This document shows positions 29,238 to 38,505 of a stretch of 64,000 bases of DNA, in pieces (the first letter of the stretch is position 1; each line of letters starts with the position of its first letter). Below the pieces are notes generated by a model that saw only the letters and a program-made list of their open reading frames with translations, did not search any database and was not told the DNA's origin. Origin of the DNA: CAWHQZ01 sp963831645 (GTDB lineage: Bacteria > Pseudomonadota > Alphaproteobacteria > Rhizobiales > Aestuariivirgaceae); NCBI GenBank assembly GCA_963831645.1, contig CAWHQZ010000034.1, positions 154,473-218,472 of the forward strand, written 5' to 3'. Made by a program: the position numbers and the translations under genes.

Positions 29238-31170
29238 GCTCCGCCAGATCGCGGTAGAGGTCCAGCGCTTCGGGGTTGGCGAGCGCCTCCTTGTTGTTCA
29301 CGCCGAGGTTGTGAATCACGTTGCGCACTGCGAGCTCGGTGATCTTGCCCGATTTGGTGCGTGGAATGTCGGCGACCGCCAGGATCTTGGCAGGCACATG
29401 CCGCGGCGATGCGCCGGCGCGGATCCGGCCCTTGATCCGGGTACGGAGCGCTTCATCGAGCTCCGCGCCCGGCCGCAGGCGCACGAACAGCACGATGCGC
29501 ACGTCGCCCTGCCAGTCCTGCGCCACGGCGAGCGCTTCGACCACCTCGGGCACCTGCTCGACCTGGGCGTAGATTTCGGCGGTGCCGATCCGGACTCCGC
29601 CGGGATTGAGCGTGGCATCGGAGCGGCCGTGGATGATCATGCCGCCGTGCTCGGTCCACTCGGCGAAGTCGCCATGGCACCAGACGTCGTCGAAGCGGGA
29701 GAAGTAGGCCTCGTGATACTTGCGCCCATCGGGGTCGTTCCAGAAGCCGACCGGCATGGAGGGGAAGGCATTGGTGCATACGAGCTCACCCTTGCCCTGC
29801 CGCAAGGGCCGGCCGTCGTCATCGAAGACGCCGACCGCGAGGCCCAGCGTCGGGGCCTGGATCTCGCCGCGCCGCACGGGAGCGAGCGGATTGCCGGCGA
29901 CGAAACAGCCGCAGATGTCGGTGCCGCCGGAAATCGACGCCAGATGCAGATCGCGCTTGATGGCGGCATAGACGAAATCGAAGCTCTCGGGAGCGAGCGG
30001 CGAACCGGTGGAGCACATGGTGCGAAGTGCTGCGAGCCTGTGAGTGTCGCCGGGACGCCAGCCCGTCTTCCTGACGGCATCGATGTATTTGGCGGAAGTG
30101 CCGAAGACGGTCATGGCTTCCGCATCGGCGAAATCGAACAGGGCACGCTCGTTCGGATAGAACGGCGAACCGTCGTAGAGCAGCAGGCTCGCCCCGGTTG
30201 CCAGCCCCGAGACCAGCCAGTTCCACATCATCCACCCGCAGGTGCTGTAATAGAAGAGACGGTCGTCCCTCTTGAGATCGGTGTTGAACGCCAGCTCGGT
30301 GAGATGCTTGAGGAGAATGCCGCCGGCGCGGTGAACGATGCACTTGGGAACGCCGGTCGTACCGGACGAATAAAGAATGAAGATGGGGTGGTCGAACGGC
30401 AGCTGGGCGAAGGGAACGGGCGCGGCGCTCATTTCGTCGGCCGCGTCGGAGAGACCACGCGCGCCTGGAATCTTCGGCGCCTGGGCGCTGGCCTCGCCGA
30501 TATAATCAAGCAGCAGAACCTGCTCGATGCCGGCAATCGCCGAGGCGATCCGGCGCGTCTTCTCGCCGATGTCGATGGTCTTGCCGTTGTAGAAGTAGCC
30601 GTCACAGGCGATGAGGAGTTGGGGCGCGATCTGGCCGAAGCGGTCAAAAATGCCACGCTCGCCGAAGTCGGGGGAACACGAAGACCAGATGGCGCCGATG
30701 GCGCTGACGGCGAGAAATGCCGCGATCGTATCGGGATGATTGGGCGCCACCGCGCACACCCGGTCGCCGGCCCTGATCCCCGCCGCCTCGAGGACACGAT
30801 AAAGCTGCGCAACCCGGGCGTTGAGCTGCGCCCAGGAAACGGTGCTTCTCACCTTGTCCTCGCCGCGAAAAATCAGCGCCGCCGTGTCGTCGTTGCGGCG
30901 GCACAGCAGATTCTCGGCATAGTTGAGCCGGGCCTCGGGGAAAAAACGGACATCGCGCGGCCTGGCGGCGGGCGCCAGCACGATCCCGCCGCGGAAAGAA
31001 GCCCGGACATCCATCTCGTCCCACACCGCCGACCAGAACAGTTCGGGCTCCTCGACCGAGAAGGCATGAAGCGCCGAATAGTCCGCCACCTCGAGGCGGC
31101 CCATCAGGCGGGTGAGGTTGGCGGCGGTCCTGCGCCGCTCGGTGGGAATCCAAAGGGGCTCCGAAAGCAT
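29227..31170 (-). CDS. Acetoacetyl-CoA synthetase
   Basis: Activates acetoacetate to acetoacetyl-CoA with ATP, linking ketone bodies and polyhydroxybutyrate turnover to central metabolism. 647 residues, the usual length. ANL-superfamily motifs: FILYSSGTTGVPKCIVH (P-loop), STGSPLAPESFDF, GEIQAPTLGL, WCHGDFAEW, and the C-terminal catalytic lysine in RTKSGKITE. The N-terminal ACAS_N segment (PELFWSAVWDEMDV) is present. Single-gene unit; intact. Confidence 0.93.
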   Translation of the reverse strand: MLSEPLWIPTERRRTAANLTRLMGRLEVADYSALHAFSVEEPELFWSAVWDEMDVRASFRGGIVLAPAARPRDVRFFPEARLNYAENLLCRRNDDTAALIFRGEDKVRSTVSWAQLNARVAQLYRVLEAAGIRAGDRVCAVAPNHPDTIAAFLAVSAIGAIWSSCSPDFGERGIFDRFGQIAPQLLIACDGYFYNGKTIDIGEKTRRIASAIAGIEQVLLLDYIGEASAQAPKIPGARGLSDAADEMSAAPVPFAQLPFDHPIFILYSSGTTGVPKCIVHRAGGILLKHLTELAFNTDLKRDDRLFYYSTCGWMMWNWLVSGLATGASLLLYDGSPFYPNERALFDFADAEAMTVFGTSAKYIDAVRKTGWRPGDTHRLAALRTMCSTGSPLAPESFDFVYAAIKRDLHLASISGGTDICGCFVAGNPLAPVRRGEIQAPTLGLAVGVFDDDGRPLRQGKGELVCTNAFPSMPVGFWNDPDGRKYHEAYFSRFDDVWCHGDFAEWTEHGGMIIHGRSDATLNPGGVRIGTAEIYAQVEQVPEVVEALAVAQDWQGDVRIVLFVRLRPGAELDEALRTRIKGRIRAGASPRHVPAKILAVADIPRTKSGKITELAVRNVIHNLGVNNKEALANPEALDLYRDLAELRF

Positions 31171-31266
31171 GGCTCCAGCTCTCCCGATGGATGACCCTAA
31201 TTCCGGCCGGCCATCTGCGGAAGCGGTTCTTGACTTTCGATTCGAAAAGGCGCCATCGGAGCAGCC

Positions 31267-33052
31267 ATGAAACGGCTCGCCCTGGCGTTGGCTGCCCTGT
31301 TCGTTGCCGCCGGAACGGCGTTCGCGGGCTTGTATTTTTCACTGTCGCCGAGCTACCTGATCGCGGAGCTTGAGCGCACCGTGGCGGCCGCGACCGGGCG
31401 CACGCTCGTCATAGCCTCGGGCCCGAAGCTTTCCCTGTGGCCGGAAGTTGCGGTTACCTTCGGGGGGATCCGGCTGGCCGATCCTTCGCAAGGGAATGAA
31501 GGCGCTTTCGCCGAGGCCGATCAGCTCAAGCTCGAGATGAATGCCGCCGCATTGTTCCAGCGCCGAGCCGATGTCGAGCGGGTGAGGCTGGTGCGGCCGC
31601 GGCTCACTCTCATGGTCGATGCGCAAGGCCGGACGAACTGGAGCATGCCCGATGGGCGGGCCCCCAAGGGAGATTCTGGACGCATCTTCCACGGAGCCGT
31701 CGTCCATCCTCATCGAAGACGGGACGCTCGAGTTCCGCGACGAACGCAGCGGCAGGGCCGAGACCTTCGCCAATCTCGACCTCACGCTGAAGCTCGCTTC
31801 CCTCGGTGGACCCGTCGAGCTCGCGGGCCACGCCGACTGGAAAGGCGAGCGGGTGCAGCTCGCCCTCTTCATCAAGTCTCCCAATGAGCTCGCGGCTGCC
31901 GGATCCCCGCTCGATCTGAACCTTTCGACGTCGCGGCTGGCGCTCGCCTTCAACGGCCACGGTGCGGTGCGCAACGTGCTGGAGCTCGCAGGCCATATCG
32001 AGGCCAAGTCCTCCTCGCTCGGCGAGTTGGCCGGCCTGGCCAGTATGGGATGGCTGCAGGACTCCGGCCCCTTCGAGGCGAGGGGCGGACTCTCCCTGCG
32101 CAACGGCGTGCTCGCGTTGAAGAAGGCTCACATCGTCTTCGCCGGCGCCAAGGCGGAGGGCGAGCTGACGATGGACTTGGCGCCGGTAAGCCCGCGCCTT
32201 TCGGCCCAACTCGCCATCGACCGGCTCGATATGAATTGCTTTACGCCATTTCGCGATTCCCCGGGCAAGAGTGCGGGAGAAGGCGTGGACGCGTGGAGCA
32301 CCGCGCCCATCGATTTTTCCGGATTGAAGACGATCGAGGGAACGGCCGTGCTCAAGGTCGGAGAGCTCCTCTACGCCGGGTTGTCGGCCCGCGATGTGAA
32401 CGGCGAGGTAACGCTGTCAGGCGGCATGCTCGATGCCCGGCTTAGCGACATGGATCTCCTCGAGGGGAAGGCGTCCGGCCAGATCGTGCTGAACAGCGCC
32501 CGCGGCGCGCCGACCGTGCAGGCGAGCTTCCAGGGAAGAGGACTCGACGCCCGCCGGCTGCTCAAGGACTACACCGGATATGAAGTCATCGAAGGAACGA
32601 CGGAGATCGCCGTGGCGGTGGCGAGCCAGGGACGGACTGAAGCTGAGATGGTTGCCTTCCTCCACGGCACCGCCGGCTTCAGTTTCACCAACGGTTCGGT
32701 TCGCGGCCTGGACGTCGCCGCCATTCTGCAGGGGCTCTCGAAAGGCGCGATTGCCGGCTGGCAGGAGCGCACGGGAGCACAGACAGATTTCAGTTTGCTC
32801 AAGGCGAGCTTCACCCTCAGCGACGGCGTGGCGGAGAACAACGATCTGCAACTGCTGGGACCACGGGTGCGCATGAGCGGGGCGGGCAGCGTCGACCTGC
32901 TGAGACGGGAGCTCGACTTCCGGATCGAGCCGCGGCTCGCCGACGGCCAGGACTTCGGGAACGGAACCGCTGCCCTGCCGGGCCTCGGCGTTCCGGTCAG
33001 CGTCAAGGGGCCGTGGACAAAACCCACGATAGCGCCGGAGGCGACCCAATGA
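31267..33052 (+). pseudogene. AsmA-family envelope protein, frameshifted
   Basis: AsmA-like proteins are anchored in the inner membrane with a long periplasmic beta-groove and affect outer-membrane lipid or protein traffic. The frame from ATG 31267 gives the N-terminal helix (LALALAALFVAAGTAFAGL) and the AsmA start VRLVRPRLTLMVDAQGRTNW; after about MPDG the rest (SILIEDGTLEFRDERSG to GLGVPVSVKGPWTKPTI) is one base out of register. The break is near 31665, in or beside a C5 run, and equals one insertion. Joined length about 595. The stop overlaps the moaE start (ATGA). Confidence 0.83.
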
Positions 33053-33504
33053 TCCGTGTGCAGAGCGAACCGTTCGATTGGGCGCTGGAGCTGCGGGCGC
33101 TGAAGGCGCGCCACCCCGAGGCCGGCGGCAGCGTGCTGTTCCTCGGCTCGGTGCGTGAGATGACCGCCCACGGCGCCATCCGCGCGATCACGCTGGAGCA
33201 CTATCCCGGCATGACCGAAAAGGCCCTGGCCGACATCGAGGTCGAGGCGCTGGCGCGCTGGCCGCTGTCGGCCTCGCTCATCGTGCACCGGGTCGGCAGG
33301 CTCGAGCCCGGTGACGACATCGTTCTCGTAGCCACCCTGGCGCAGCACCGGCAGGCGGCATTCGAGGCCTGCCACTTTCTCATCGACTGGCTCAAGACGA
33401 AGGCTCCGTTCTGGAAAAGCGAGGAGGCGGGTGACGGCGCCCGTTGGGTCGAGGCCCAATCGGACGATGCGCAGGCGGCACGGCGGTGGCAGGAGCGGCG
33501 CTGA
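33049..33504 (+). CDS. moaE: Molybdopterin synthase catalytic subunit MoaE
   Basis: Large subunit of molybdopterin synthase, which inserts sulfur from MoaD into precursor Z. 151 residues from ATG 33049, overlapping the AsmA stop. Family marks: GSVLFLGSVRE, HRVGRLEPGDDIVLV, and the lysine pair of the active site in LKTKAPFWKSE. moaD is not adjacent, so it must be elsewhere. Confidence 0.92.
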   Translation: MIRVQSEPFDWALELRALKARHPEAGGSVLFLGSVREMTAHGAIRAITLEHYPGMTEKALADIEVEALARWPLSASLIVHRVGRLEPGDDIVLVATLAQHRQAAFEACHFLIDWLKTKAPFWKSEEAGDGARWVEAQSDDAQAARRWQERR

Positions 33505-33529
33505 AAGCATTGTGAGCCAGGCGCCGCTA

Positions 33530-33639
33530 GAGCATGTTCCGGAAAAGTGGCACACTTTTCCGATAATGAACATGCTCCAACTACTTGATCCTGCGCATTT
33601 TCTTATCGGCGAAGTGATTCCACTTCGCCGGAAAATGCT
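33530..33639. repeat. Rhizobial-type palindromic intergenic repeat, copy 1
   Basis: About 110 bp made of two hairpins: GAGCATGTTCCGGAAAAGTG pairs with its inverted copy ending GAACATGCTC, then GGCGAAGTG pairs with CACTTCGCC. A second copy is at 45292-45400. The layout resembles RIME/Bru-RS-type repeats of Hyphomicrobiales. Confidence 0.85.
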
Positions 33640-33663
33640 GTAATGAGCCGATGCGGCTGAAAG

Positions 33664-34236
33664 ATGCGGCATCGACGTTACAGGAGCTTCCCGGCGCCGA
33701 AGCGCTCGTGGTGGCGATGGCTCCTCGATATCACAGCCGTCATCGCGCTGGCGGCGTTCATCCTCTATGCAGTCAACGGGTTCGAGCCCGTCAGCTGGGT
33801 GGCAGGGGTTTCGGCGATCGACGGCGATTCGCTTCGGCGCGCCGGCGAGGACATCCGGCTCCACGGCATCGACGCGCCTGAGCTCGGCCAGCAATGCCGC
33901 GACGGCCGCGGCCGTCTCTATGACTGTGGGCGTGAGGCGAGAAACGCCCTGAAGCGCCTGATCGGGCGAGCGAACGTCGAGTGCCGGATCAGCGATCAGG
34001 ACCGCTACGGACGCGGCATCGGCACCTGCTTCGCCGACGGTGTCGAGCTCAACCGAGAGATGGTGCGCCAGGGCTGGGCAATCGCCTATGTCAGGCACAC
34101 GCAGCGCTACCTGCCCGCGGCAAAAGAGGCCCAGGCGGCGGGACGCGGCATGTGGCAGGGCGAGTTCGAGTTTCCGGAAGATTACCGGATCAGCCGCGAC
34201 AGCAGCGGGCGAACGGGCGCCGTCGGAGAGGATTGA
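33664..34236 (+). CDS. Membrane-anchored thermonuclease-family protein
   Basis: SNase-like (staphylococcal nuclease fold) of 190 residues with a basic start and one N-terminal membrane helix (ITAVIALAAFILYAV), so the nuclease domain should face the periplasm. Active-site features of the fold are visible: SAIDGDSLR, IRLHGIDAPELGQ and DRYGRGIGTC, followed by REMVRQGWAIAY. Starts 25 bp after the palindromic repeat. Substrate and role unknown. Confidence 0.82.
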   Translation: MRHRRYRSFPAPKRSWWRWLLDITAVIALAAFILYAVNGFEPVSWVAGVSAIDGDSLRRAGEDIRLHGIDAPELGQQCRDGRGRLYDCGREARNALKRLIGRANVECRISDQDRYGRGIGTCFADGVELNREMVRQGWAIAYVRHTQRYLPAAKEAQAAGRGMWQGEFEFPEDYRISRDSSGRTGAVGED

Positions 34237-34281
34237 GCTCTGGCCCTCGGCAAAGTGCCCGAGTTTGGCACGTCATCCGCG

Positions 34282-34659
34282 TCAGTCCTCCTCCTCCTCC
34301 TCCTCCTCCTCATCGTCGTCATCGTCGTCTTCATCATCATCATCGCCGTTTTCAGACCCCGCTGTTTTGGCTTCACCGGAACGAATGTCGACGATCACTC
34401 TCTGTATGCCGCCCTTTTCGAGATCGACGACGTAGGTCGGCACACCGTTTTCGGTGTCAACCGCCGCCTTGAGCACCGTGCCGCCGGGAACAAGGGCTTG
34501 AGCGGCAGCAATCGCCTCGGCGAGGGTAAGTTTCGCTTCCGCCAAGGCTGCCCTTTCCCGTGCATCCTCCGCCTTGTCGTCATCCGCCAAAACGACGCCA
34601 GCGTTCGCAACGGTGAGCAAAACGACCACGAAAGCTGTCATGAGTCTGGAAACAATCAT
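34282..34659 (-). CDS. Secreted PepSY-domain protein with poly-acidic tail
   Basis: 125 residues from ATG 34659, where the signal peptide begins (MTAFVVVLLTVANAGVVLA); an upstream in-frame ATG adds no sensible leader. A PepSY domain (LTLAEAIAAAQALVPG, VPTYVVDLEKGG, IRSGEA) is followed by a tail of about 25 residues that are nearly all Asp and Glu. The tail is encoded by GAT/GAC and GAG triplet runs. The gene lies downstream of the two-component operon and has its own copy of the 39-bp operator 79 bp upstream, so it is probably a regulon member. Confidence 0.8.
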   Translation of the reverse strand: MIVSRLMTAFVVVLLTVANAGVVLADDDKAEDARERAALAEAKLTLAEAIAAAQALVPGGTVLKAAVDTENGVPTYVVDLEKGGIQRVIVDIRSGEAKTAGSENGDDDDEDDDDDDEEEEEEEED

Positions 34660-34737
34660 CGCGCTTTCTCCACTTGGCAGCAGCTTACCCATTTGCAACA
34701 TGCGCAATCGTACTGTGCCGAAGCTATGCTCACCTGA

Positions 34738-34776
34738 CTGACAACTGCCTGACTGTCTCCATCAGCCGAGCGTCAG
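34738..34776. promoter_or_regulatory. Probable response-regulator operator, copy A
   Basis: Pattern CTGAC-N6-CTGAC-N7-ATCAG-N6-GTCAG: two direct repeats with 11-bp period, arranged as mirror images. Matches copy B (37179-37217) at 33 of 39 positions. It lies upstream of the acidic-tail PepSY gene. The 11-bp direct-repeat period suits OmpR-family regulators. Confidence 0.65.
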
Positions 34777-34796
34777 TAAAGAGCGGATTTCCGGAA

Positions 34797-36155
34797 TCAC
34801 ATCAACTCCGGGCGGCGGAGCCGGATTGTCGCACGAAGTCCCGGCTTTTCGTTCTCGAGGGTCAAAGCGCCGCCCCAGGTCTCAGCGATGTCAGTTACAA
34901 TCGCAAGTCCCAGCCCTGCGCCAGAACCGCGTTCGTCGAGGCGTCCGCCGCGGCTCAGCGCTTCCGCCCGACGGCTCTCGAGAATACCGGGTCCGTCATC
35001 GACGATGGCCAGGGCGATGAATTTGCCGTCTGCTTCGCATCTGACCGACACCGCATGCCGCGCATGCCGCGCGGCATTCTCAATCAGATTCCCGGCGGCT
35101 TCCGAGAGATCATCGCGGTCGATGCAGGCGGTCATGTCGCGCGGAACATCCACCGTCCAGTCGAGACGCTCGCCATCGGGCGTGCGCTGAATGACCTTGA
35201 TTACTTGATCTATGGCGGCAGCGACCTCGGTAGAGGCCTCGTTGAGAGGGGCCGCGCGCCGGGCCCGTGCAAGCTCCCGCTCGACGTTGCGCTGCATGGT
35301 CTTGGTCACGGCAAACAAGTGCTGAGCGATCGCGGCGTGACCCTTTTGTGCGAGCCGCTCAATTTCCGTGTGCAGAACCTGAAGCGGCGTTCTGAGACCG
35401 TGGGCAAGATCTGCCGTCCTGGTCCTTGCGCGTGACAACTCGAGATCCCTGGCGTCGAGCAGTCCATCAATTTCCTGGGCAAGAGGACGGACCTCCGTCG
35501 GGAAACTCGATCCGAGGCGGCGACTCGCTCCGGTCTTGATCGCCGCCAGGCGGCTGCGCACCGTTGCCAGCGGGCGCAGGCCCACCGAGACCTGGACCCA
35601 GGCGGCGGCGATGAGAAGAGCGCCGATGGTCACCAGAAGCGGGCTCAGGTCTGCGGCAAACTGCCGGACCGCCCTGTTCACCTCCGCTGCATCCCACGCC
35701 ACGGCGATGCGCGCCGTTCCGCCGCCCAGGCGCAAGGGAAGCTCCACGCGCCTTTGTATGAGATAGAGCTGTGTGCCGCCGGGTCCGGTGACGCGGTGGC
35801 GCTGGACAGCGTCACCGACGGTCGGCTCGGCGGGAAGCTCAAGCTCGGAATCCCACAGCGAACGTGATCTCAAGACGGCTGCCGTCGGCTCTCGCACGAT
35901 TTGCCAATAGAGCCCCGAGAGAGGTTCCCCAAAGCGCGGATCGGAAGGCTGGCTCGCGAGCATGATCTCGCCCGAGGCAGACGATTCCAGATGCGCCGCG
36001 AGCTGGTTGAGGTAGACGCCGAGCTCTGCGTCGATGCGCCGTTCGACGTGACGTTCGAACAGTAGTGTCAGGCCGTAGGCCGCCAGGACGAGGGCGAGGA
36101 TTGTGGAGACCGCACCCCCCAGCAGGAGCCTCAGCCGCAGAGACCCGAATGTCAT
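34797..36155 (-). CDS. Sensor histidine kinase, PhoQ/QseC-like
   Basis: 452 residues. First membrane helix at about 10-32, periplasmic region to about 170, second helix at about 172-190, then a HAMP-like stretch. HisKA phospho-acceptor is H252 in DLAHGLRTPL, closer to PhoQ (DLTHSLKTPL) than to the usual SHELRTP. N box (LSEAAGNLIENAARHA), G1 (DDGPG) and G2 (GSGAGLGLAIV) are intact. The start overlaps the regulator stop (ATGA). The partner is the upstream regulator; the signal is unknown, but PepSY proteins encoded on both sides are candidates for periplasmic modulators. Confidence 0.9.
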   Translation of the reverse strand: MTFGSLRLRLLLGGAVSTILALVLAAYGLTLLFERHVERRIDAELGVYLNQLAAHLESSASGEIMLASQPSDPRFGEPLSGLYWQIVREPTAAVLRSRSLWDSELELPAEPTVGDAVQRHRVTGPGGTQLYLIQRRVELPLRLGGGTARIAVAWDAAEVNRAVRQFAADLSPLLVTIGALLIAAAWVQVSVGLRPLATVRSRLAAIKTGASRRLGSSFPTEVRPLAQEIDGLLDARDLELSRARTRTADLAHGLRTPLQVLHTEIERLAQKGHAAIAQHLFAVTKTMQRNVERELARARRAAPLNEASTEVAAAIDQVIKVIQRTPDGERLDWTVDVPRDMTACIDRDDLSEAAGNLIENAARHARHAVSVRCEADGKFIALAIVDDGPGILESRRAEALSRGGRLDERGSGAGLGLAIVTDIAETWGGALTLENEKPGLRATIRLRRPELM

Positions 36156-36820
36156 TCCGCTGCCGTGGCAACGAAATAGCCAAAACCGCGCCGCGTCTGA
36201 ATCACGTCCGCGCCAAGCTTCCTGCGAAGCCGCGTCACGAGAGCCTCGAGTGCATTGGCATCGCGCGCATCATCGTCGCCATAGAGATGCTCAATGAGCT
36301 CGCCCGCTGCTACAACCCGGCCTTTGTGGTGCAGAAGGTAAGCGAGGAGTCGGTATTCCAGAGGCGACACAGGGAGATCTGCGCCGCTGACAATCACGCG
36401 CATCTGTCGGGTGTCGACCGTTACCGCTCCGGCCTCGAGCACGGGCGATCCGTGCCCTGCCGCGCGCCGGATCAGCGCTCGCACCCGAGCCATCAGCTCC
36501 TCGATCCGGAAGGGTTTTGCAAGATAGTCATCGGCGCCGGCGTCAATGCCTTCGACGCGTTCGGGCCATGTGCCGCGTGCCGTCAGGACCAATATGGGCG
36601 TATGGCGGCCGGCGGCCCGCCAGCGCTTGAGAACCGCAAGCCCGTCGAGCCTGGGCAGCCCGAGATCGAGGATGATGAGATCGAAATCCTCGGTGTCGCC
36701 GCGAAACCACGCTTCTTCGCCGTCGGCAACCACGTCCGCGCGGAAACCCGCGCCTGCAAGCGCTGCGGCAATGCTGGTCGAAATCGCGGGCTCATCCTCG
36801 ACGAGGAGAATGCGCATCAA
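36152..36820 (-). CDS. OmpR/PhoB-family response regulator
   Basis: 222 residues: receiver domain with phospho-acceptor D52 in IILDLGLPRLDG and conserved lysine in DYLAKPF, then a winged helix ending ALVTRLRRKLGADVIQTRRG. Translationally coupled by ATGA overlaps both to the PepSY gene before it and the kinase after it. Probably binds the two CTGAC-type operators at 34738 and 37179. Confidence 0.93.
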   Translation of the reverse strand: MMRILLVEDEPAISTSIAAALAGAGFRADVVADGEEAWFRGDTEDFDLIILDLGLPRLDGLAVLKRWRAAGRHTPILVLTARGTWPERVEGIDAGADDYLAKPFRIEELMARVRALIRRAAGHGSPVLEAGAVTVDTRQMRVIVSGADLPVSPLEYRLLAYLLHHKGRVVAAGELIEHLYGDDDARDANALEALVTRLRRKLGADVIQTRRGFGYFVATAAE

Positions 36821-37158
36821 TCCTCATCATCGATGCTTAGGATCTCAGCCGTTTTAGCATCGACGTCGACTTCCTTGAGCTTGCCCTCGGGAGTCAGCAC
36901 GTCGAATTCGTAAACGAAACGGCCTTCGTCCTCCACCTCGATCTTAACGCCTAGAATCTCTCCAGGCAGCTTGGGCTTTACCGCCGCCGCGATCTCCGCC
37001 AGGGCACGAATACGTCCCTCGACCACTGCCTTCCTCGCGAGGTCATGGTCCCGGGCCTCATCCTCATCCTCATCGCCAGCACAGACAGCAGCCTCGCCTG
37101 CGACAAGGAAGAAGCCTGTGAACAGAAGTCGAATAGACCGGTCGCGCAACGTCACGTC
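36817..37158 (-). CDS. PepSY-domain periplasmic protein, first gene of the two-component operon
   Basis: 113 residues from the GTG at 37158, which gives a signal peptide (RLLFTGFFLVAGEAAVCAG); the frame is open further upstream but would read through the operator. Acidic patch DEDEDEARD, then a PepSY domain (LAEIAAAVKPKLPGEI, VYEFDVLTPEGKLKEVDVDA). The stop overlaps the regulator start. PepSY proteins linked to OmpR-type systems are known as periplasmic modulators of the kinase; that role here is inferred. Confidence 0.78.
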   Translation of the reverse strand, partial: DVTLRDRSIRLLFTGFFLVAGEAAVCAGDEDEDEARDHDLARKAVVEGRIRALAEIAAAVKPKLPGEILGVKIEVEDEGRFVYEFDVLTPEGKLKEVDVDAKTAEILSIDDED

Positions 37159-37178
37159 TCGATGTTGCCCCCATGCAA

Positions 37179-37217
37179 CTGACAATTGCCTGACGGTTGC
37201 CATCAGCCAAGGGTCAG
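37179..37217. promoter_or_regulatory. Probable response-regulator operator, copy B
   Basis: Same CTGAC-N6-CTGAC-N7-ATCAG-N6-GTCAG pattern as copy A. It sits in the divergent gap between the PepSY-regulator-kinase operon (minus) and the PepSY gene at 37292 (plus), so one site could serve both directions. Confidence 0.65.
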
Positions 37218-37291
37218 TCGACTCGGGCGAATATACGCTGCTCACGGGCGCCGTGTCGTTGGTGTCATCTCTCGGTTTGGAGATTTTTCTG

Positions 37292-37693
37292 ATGCATAAG
37301 CTCTTCATCGTCTCGCTTGCAGTTGCCGCGGTTGCAGGACCCGCTATCGCCAGGGAAGATGGCGCCCGCCGTTTCGACGCGCTGCGCACGCAATGTCTCT
37401 ACGAGTTCGCGATCACTCAGGAATTCGCAGCGAAGGGTCATCATTTTCTTTGCTGTCGCCCTTGTGTTGCCCGGGGTTTCCATGTGCCGGCCACGCAATG
37501 GCTTTCCTACTCCGAGGTCGCACGGAAACTCACCGTTCAGGGCTATCAGGTGCACGAGATAGAGGTAAAGGATGGGGCCTATGAATTCGAAGCAACGAAC
37601 CCCGCCGGCCTCAGGATCGAAGCCTATGCGCACCCGGCAACCGGAGAGGTTTTCCGGCGCGCTCTTTGCTGCCATCCCTGTGTCGGGATTTGA
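37292..37693 (+). CDS. Secreted PepSY-domain protein, divergent from the two-component operon
   Basis: 133 residues from ATG 37292, with a clear signal peptide (MHKLFIVSLAVAAVAGPAIA). C-terminal PepSY domain: LSYSEVARKLTVQGYQVHEI, EVKDGAYEFEATNPAG, IEAYAHPATGEVFRR. It has two cysteine pairs (HFLCCRPC, ALCCHPC), which might bind metal or form disulfides. Third PepSY gene of the locus and the only one on the plus strand; the operator at 37179 lies upstream. Confidence 0.78.
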   Translation: MHKLFIVSLAVAAVAGPAIAREDGARRFDALRTQCLYEFAITQEFAAKGHHFLCCRPCVARGFHVPATQWLSYSEVARKLTVQGYQVHEIEVKDGAYEFEATNPAGLRIEAYAHPATGEVFRRALCCHPCVGI

Positions 37694-37778
37694 TTATGAC
37701 TTCGTGCGTAGCGGTGAAGCGCTGGCGATCTCTGCCGGGGTTCAATGAGAAAGTGTCGTGTGCAACAGGAGTGAAGAC

Positions 37779-38505
37779 ATGAAACTCAGCCATTTATTGT
37801 GCGCCGCCGCTGCCCTCGCTGCGGGTCCCGCCTGGACCGGCGAAGGCGGAGGGCCCTTTAGCTTTAGCGGGATCGCCGGCGGCCGTGCGGACGAAGCCGG
37901 GTGGCGGCGGACCTTCGACGTGGACCCGAAGAACCTGGGCACGGTCGGCCACAACCCCTACTTCCCCCTGACGCCGGGGCTCAGGATCCACCTGGGCGGG
38001 AAGGACGAAGCGGTCGTCTTCTCGGTCATGGAGGAGACCAAGGTCGTCGATGGTGTGCAAACGCGCGTCGTGGAGGAACGCGAGAGCGAGCGCGGCGAAC
38101 TGGTCGAGATCGCGCGCAACTACTTCGCGATCGACAGGACAACCGGTGACGTTTACTACTTCGGCGAAGAGGTGGATGACTACAAGGACGGAAAGATCGT
38201 CGGCCACGCTGGCGCGTGGCTGTCCGGTGTGAACGGCGCGAAGTTCGGGTTGATCATGCCCGGCAAGCCCGCTCGTGGCGACAAGTTCTATCTCGAGATG
38301 GCGCCCGGGGCCGAGGAGCGGGTCGAGATCGTGGATGTGGACGCCAGGCTCGAGACGCCGCTGCGAACCTTTGAGCAACCTCGTCTATTCCCTGGAAACC
38401 GACGTGCTGGATATGGAATTCAGCCACAAGTGGTATGCAGCCGGCATCGGCATGGTCGGCGACGACAATCTGCGCGTCGTGATGATCGAGGAACCCCGAA
38501 AGTAG
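37779..38505 (+). pseudogene. Secreted conserved hypothetical protein, frameshifted
   Basis: Signal peptide MKLSHLLCAAAALAAGPAWT from ATG 37779. The body reads FDVDPKNLGTVGHNPYFPL, EARNYF-like IARNYFAIDRTTGDVYYFGE and AKFGLIMPGKPARGDKFYLE; I know it only as a recurrent hypothetical of proteobacteria. After LRTFE an extra C (near 38371) shifts the frame; LVYSLETDVLDMEFSHKWYA and VVMIEEPRK complete the protein. Joined length about 241. Confidence 0.7.

Noticed and set aside
29311..31194. 627-codon open frame antisense to acetoacetyl-CoA synthetase
   Set aside because: Composition-driven antisense frame over an unmistakable enzyme gene.
34255..34737. Plus-strand ORF with a long Leu/Val/Ile run
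   Set aside because: It is the complement of the poly-acidic tail repeat of the PepSY gene, not a membrane protein.
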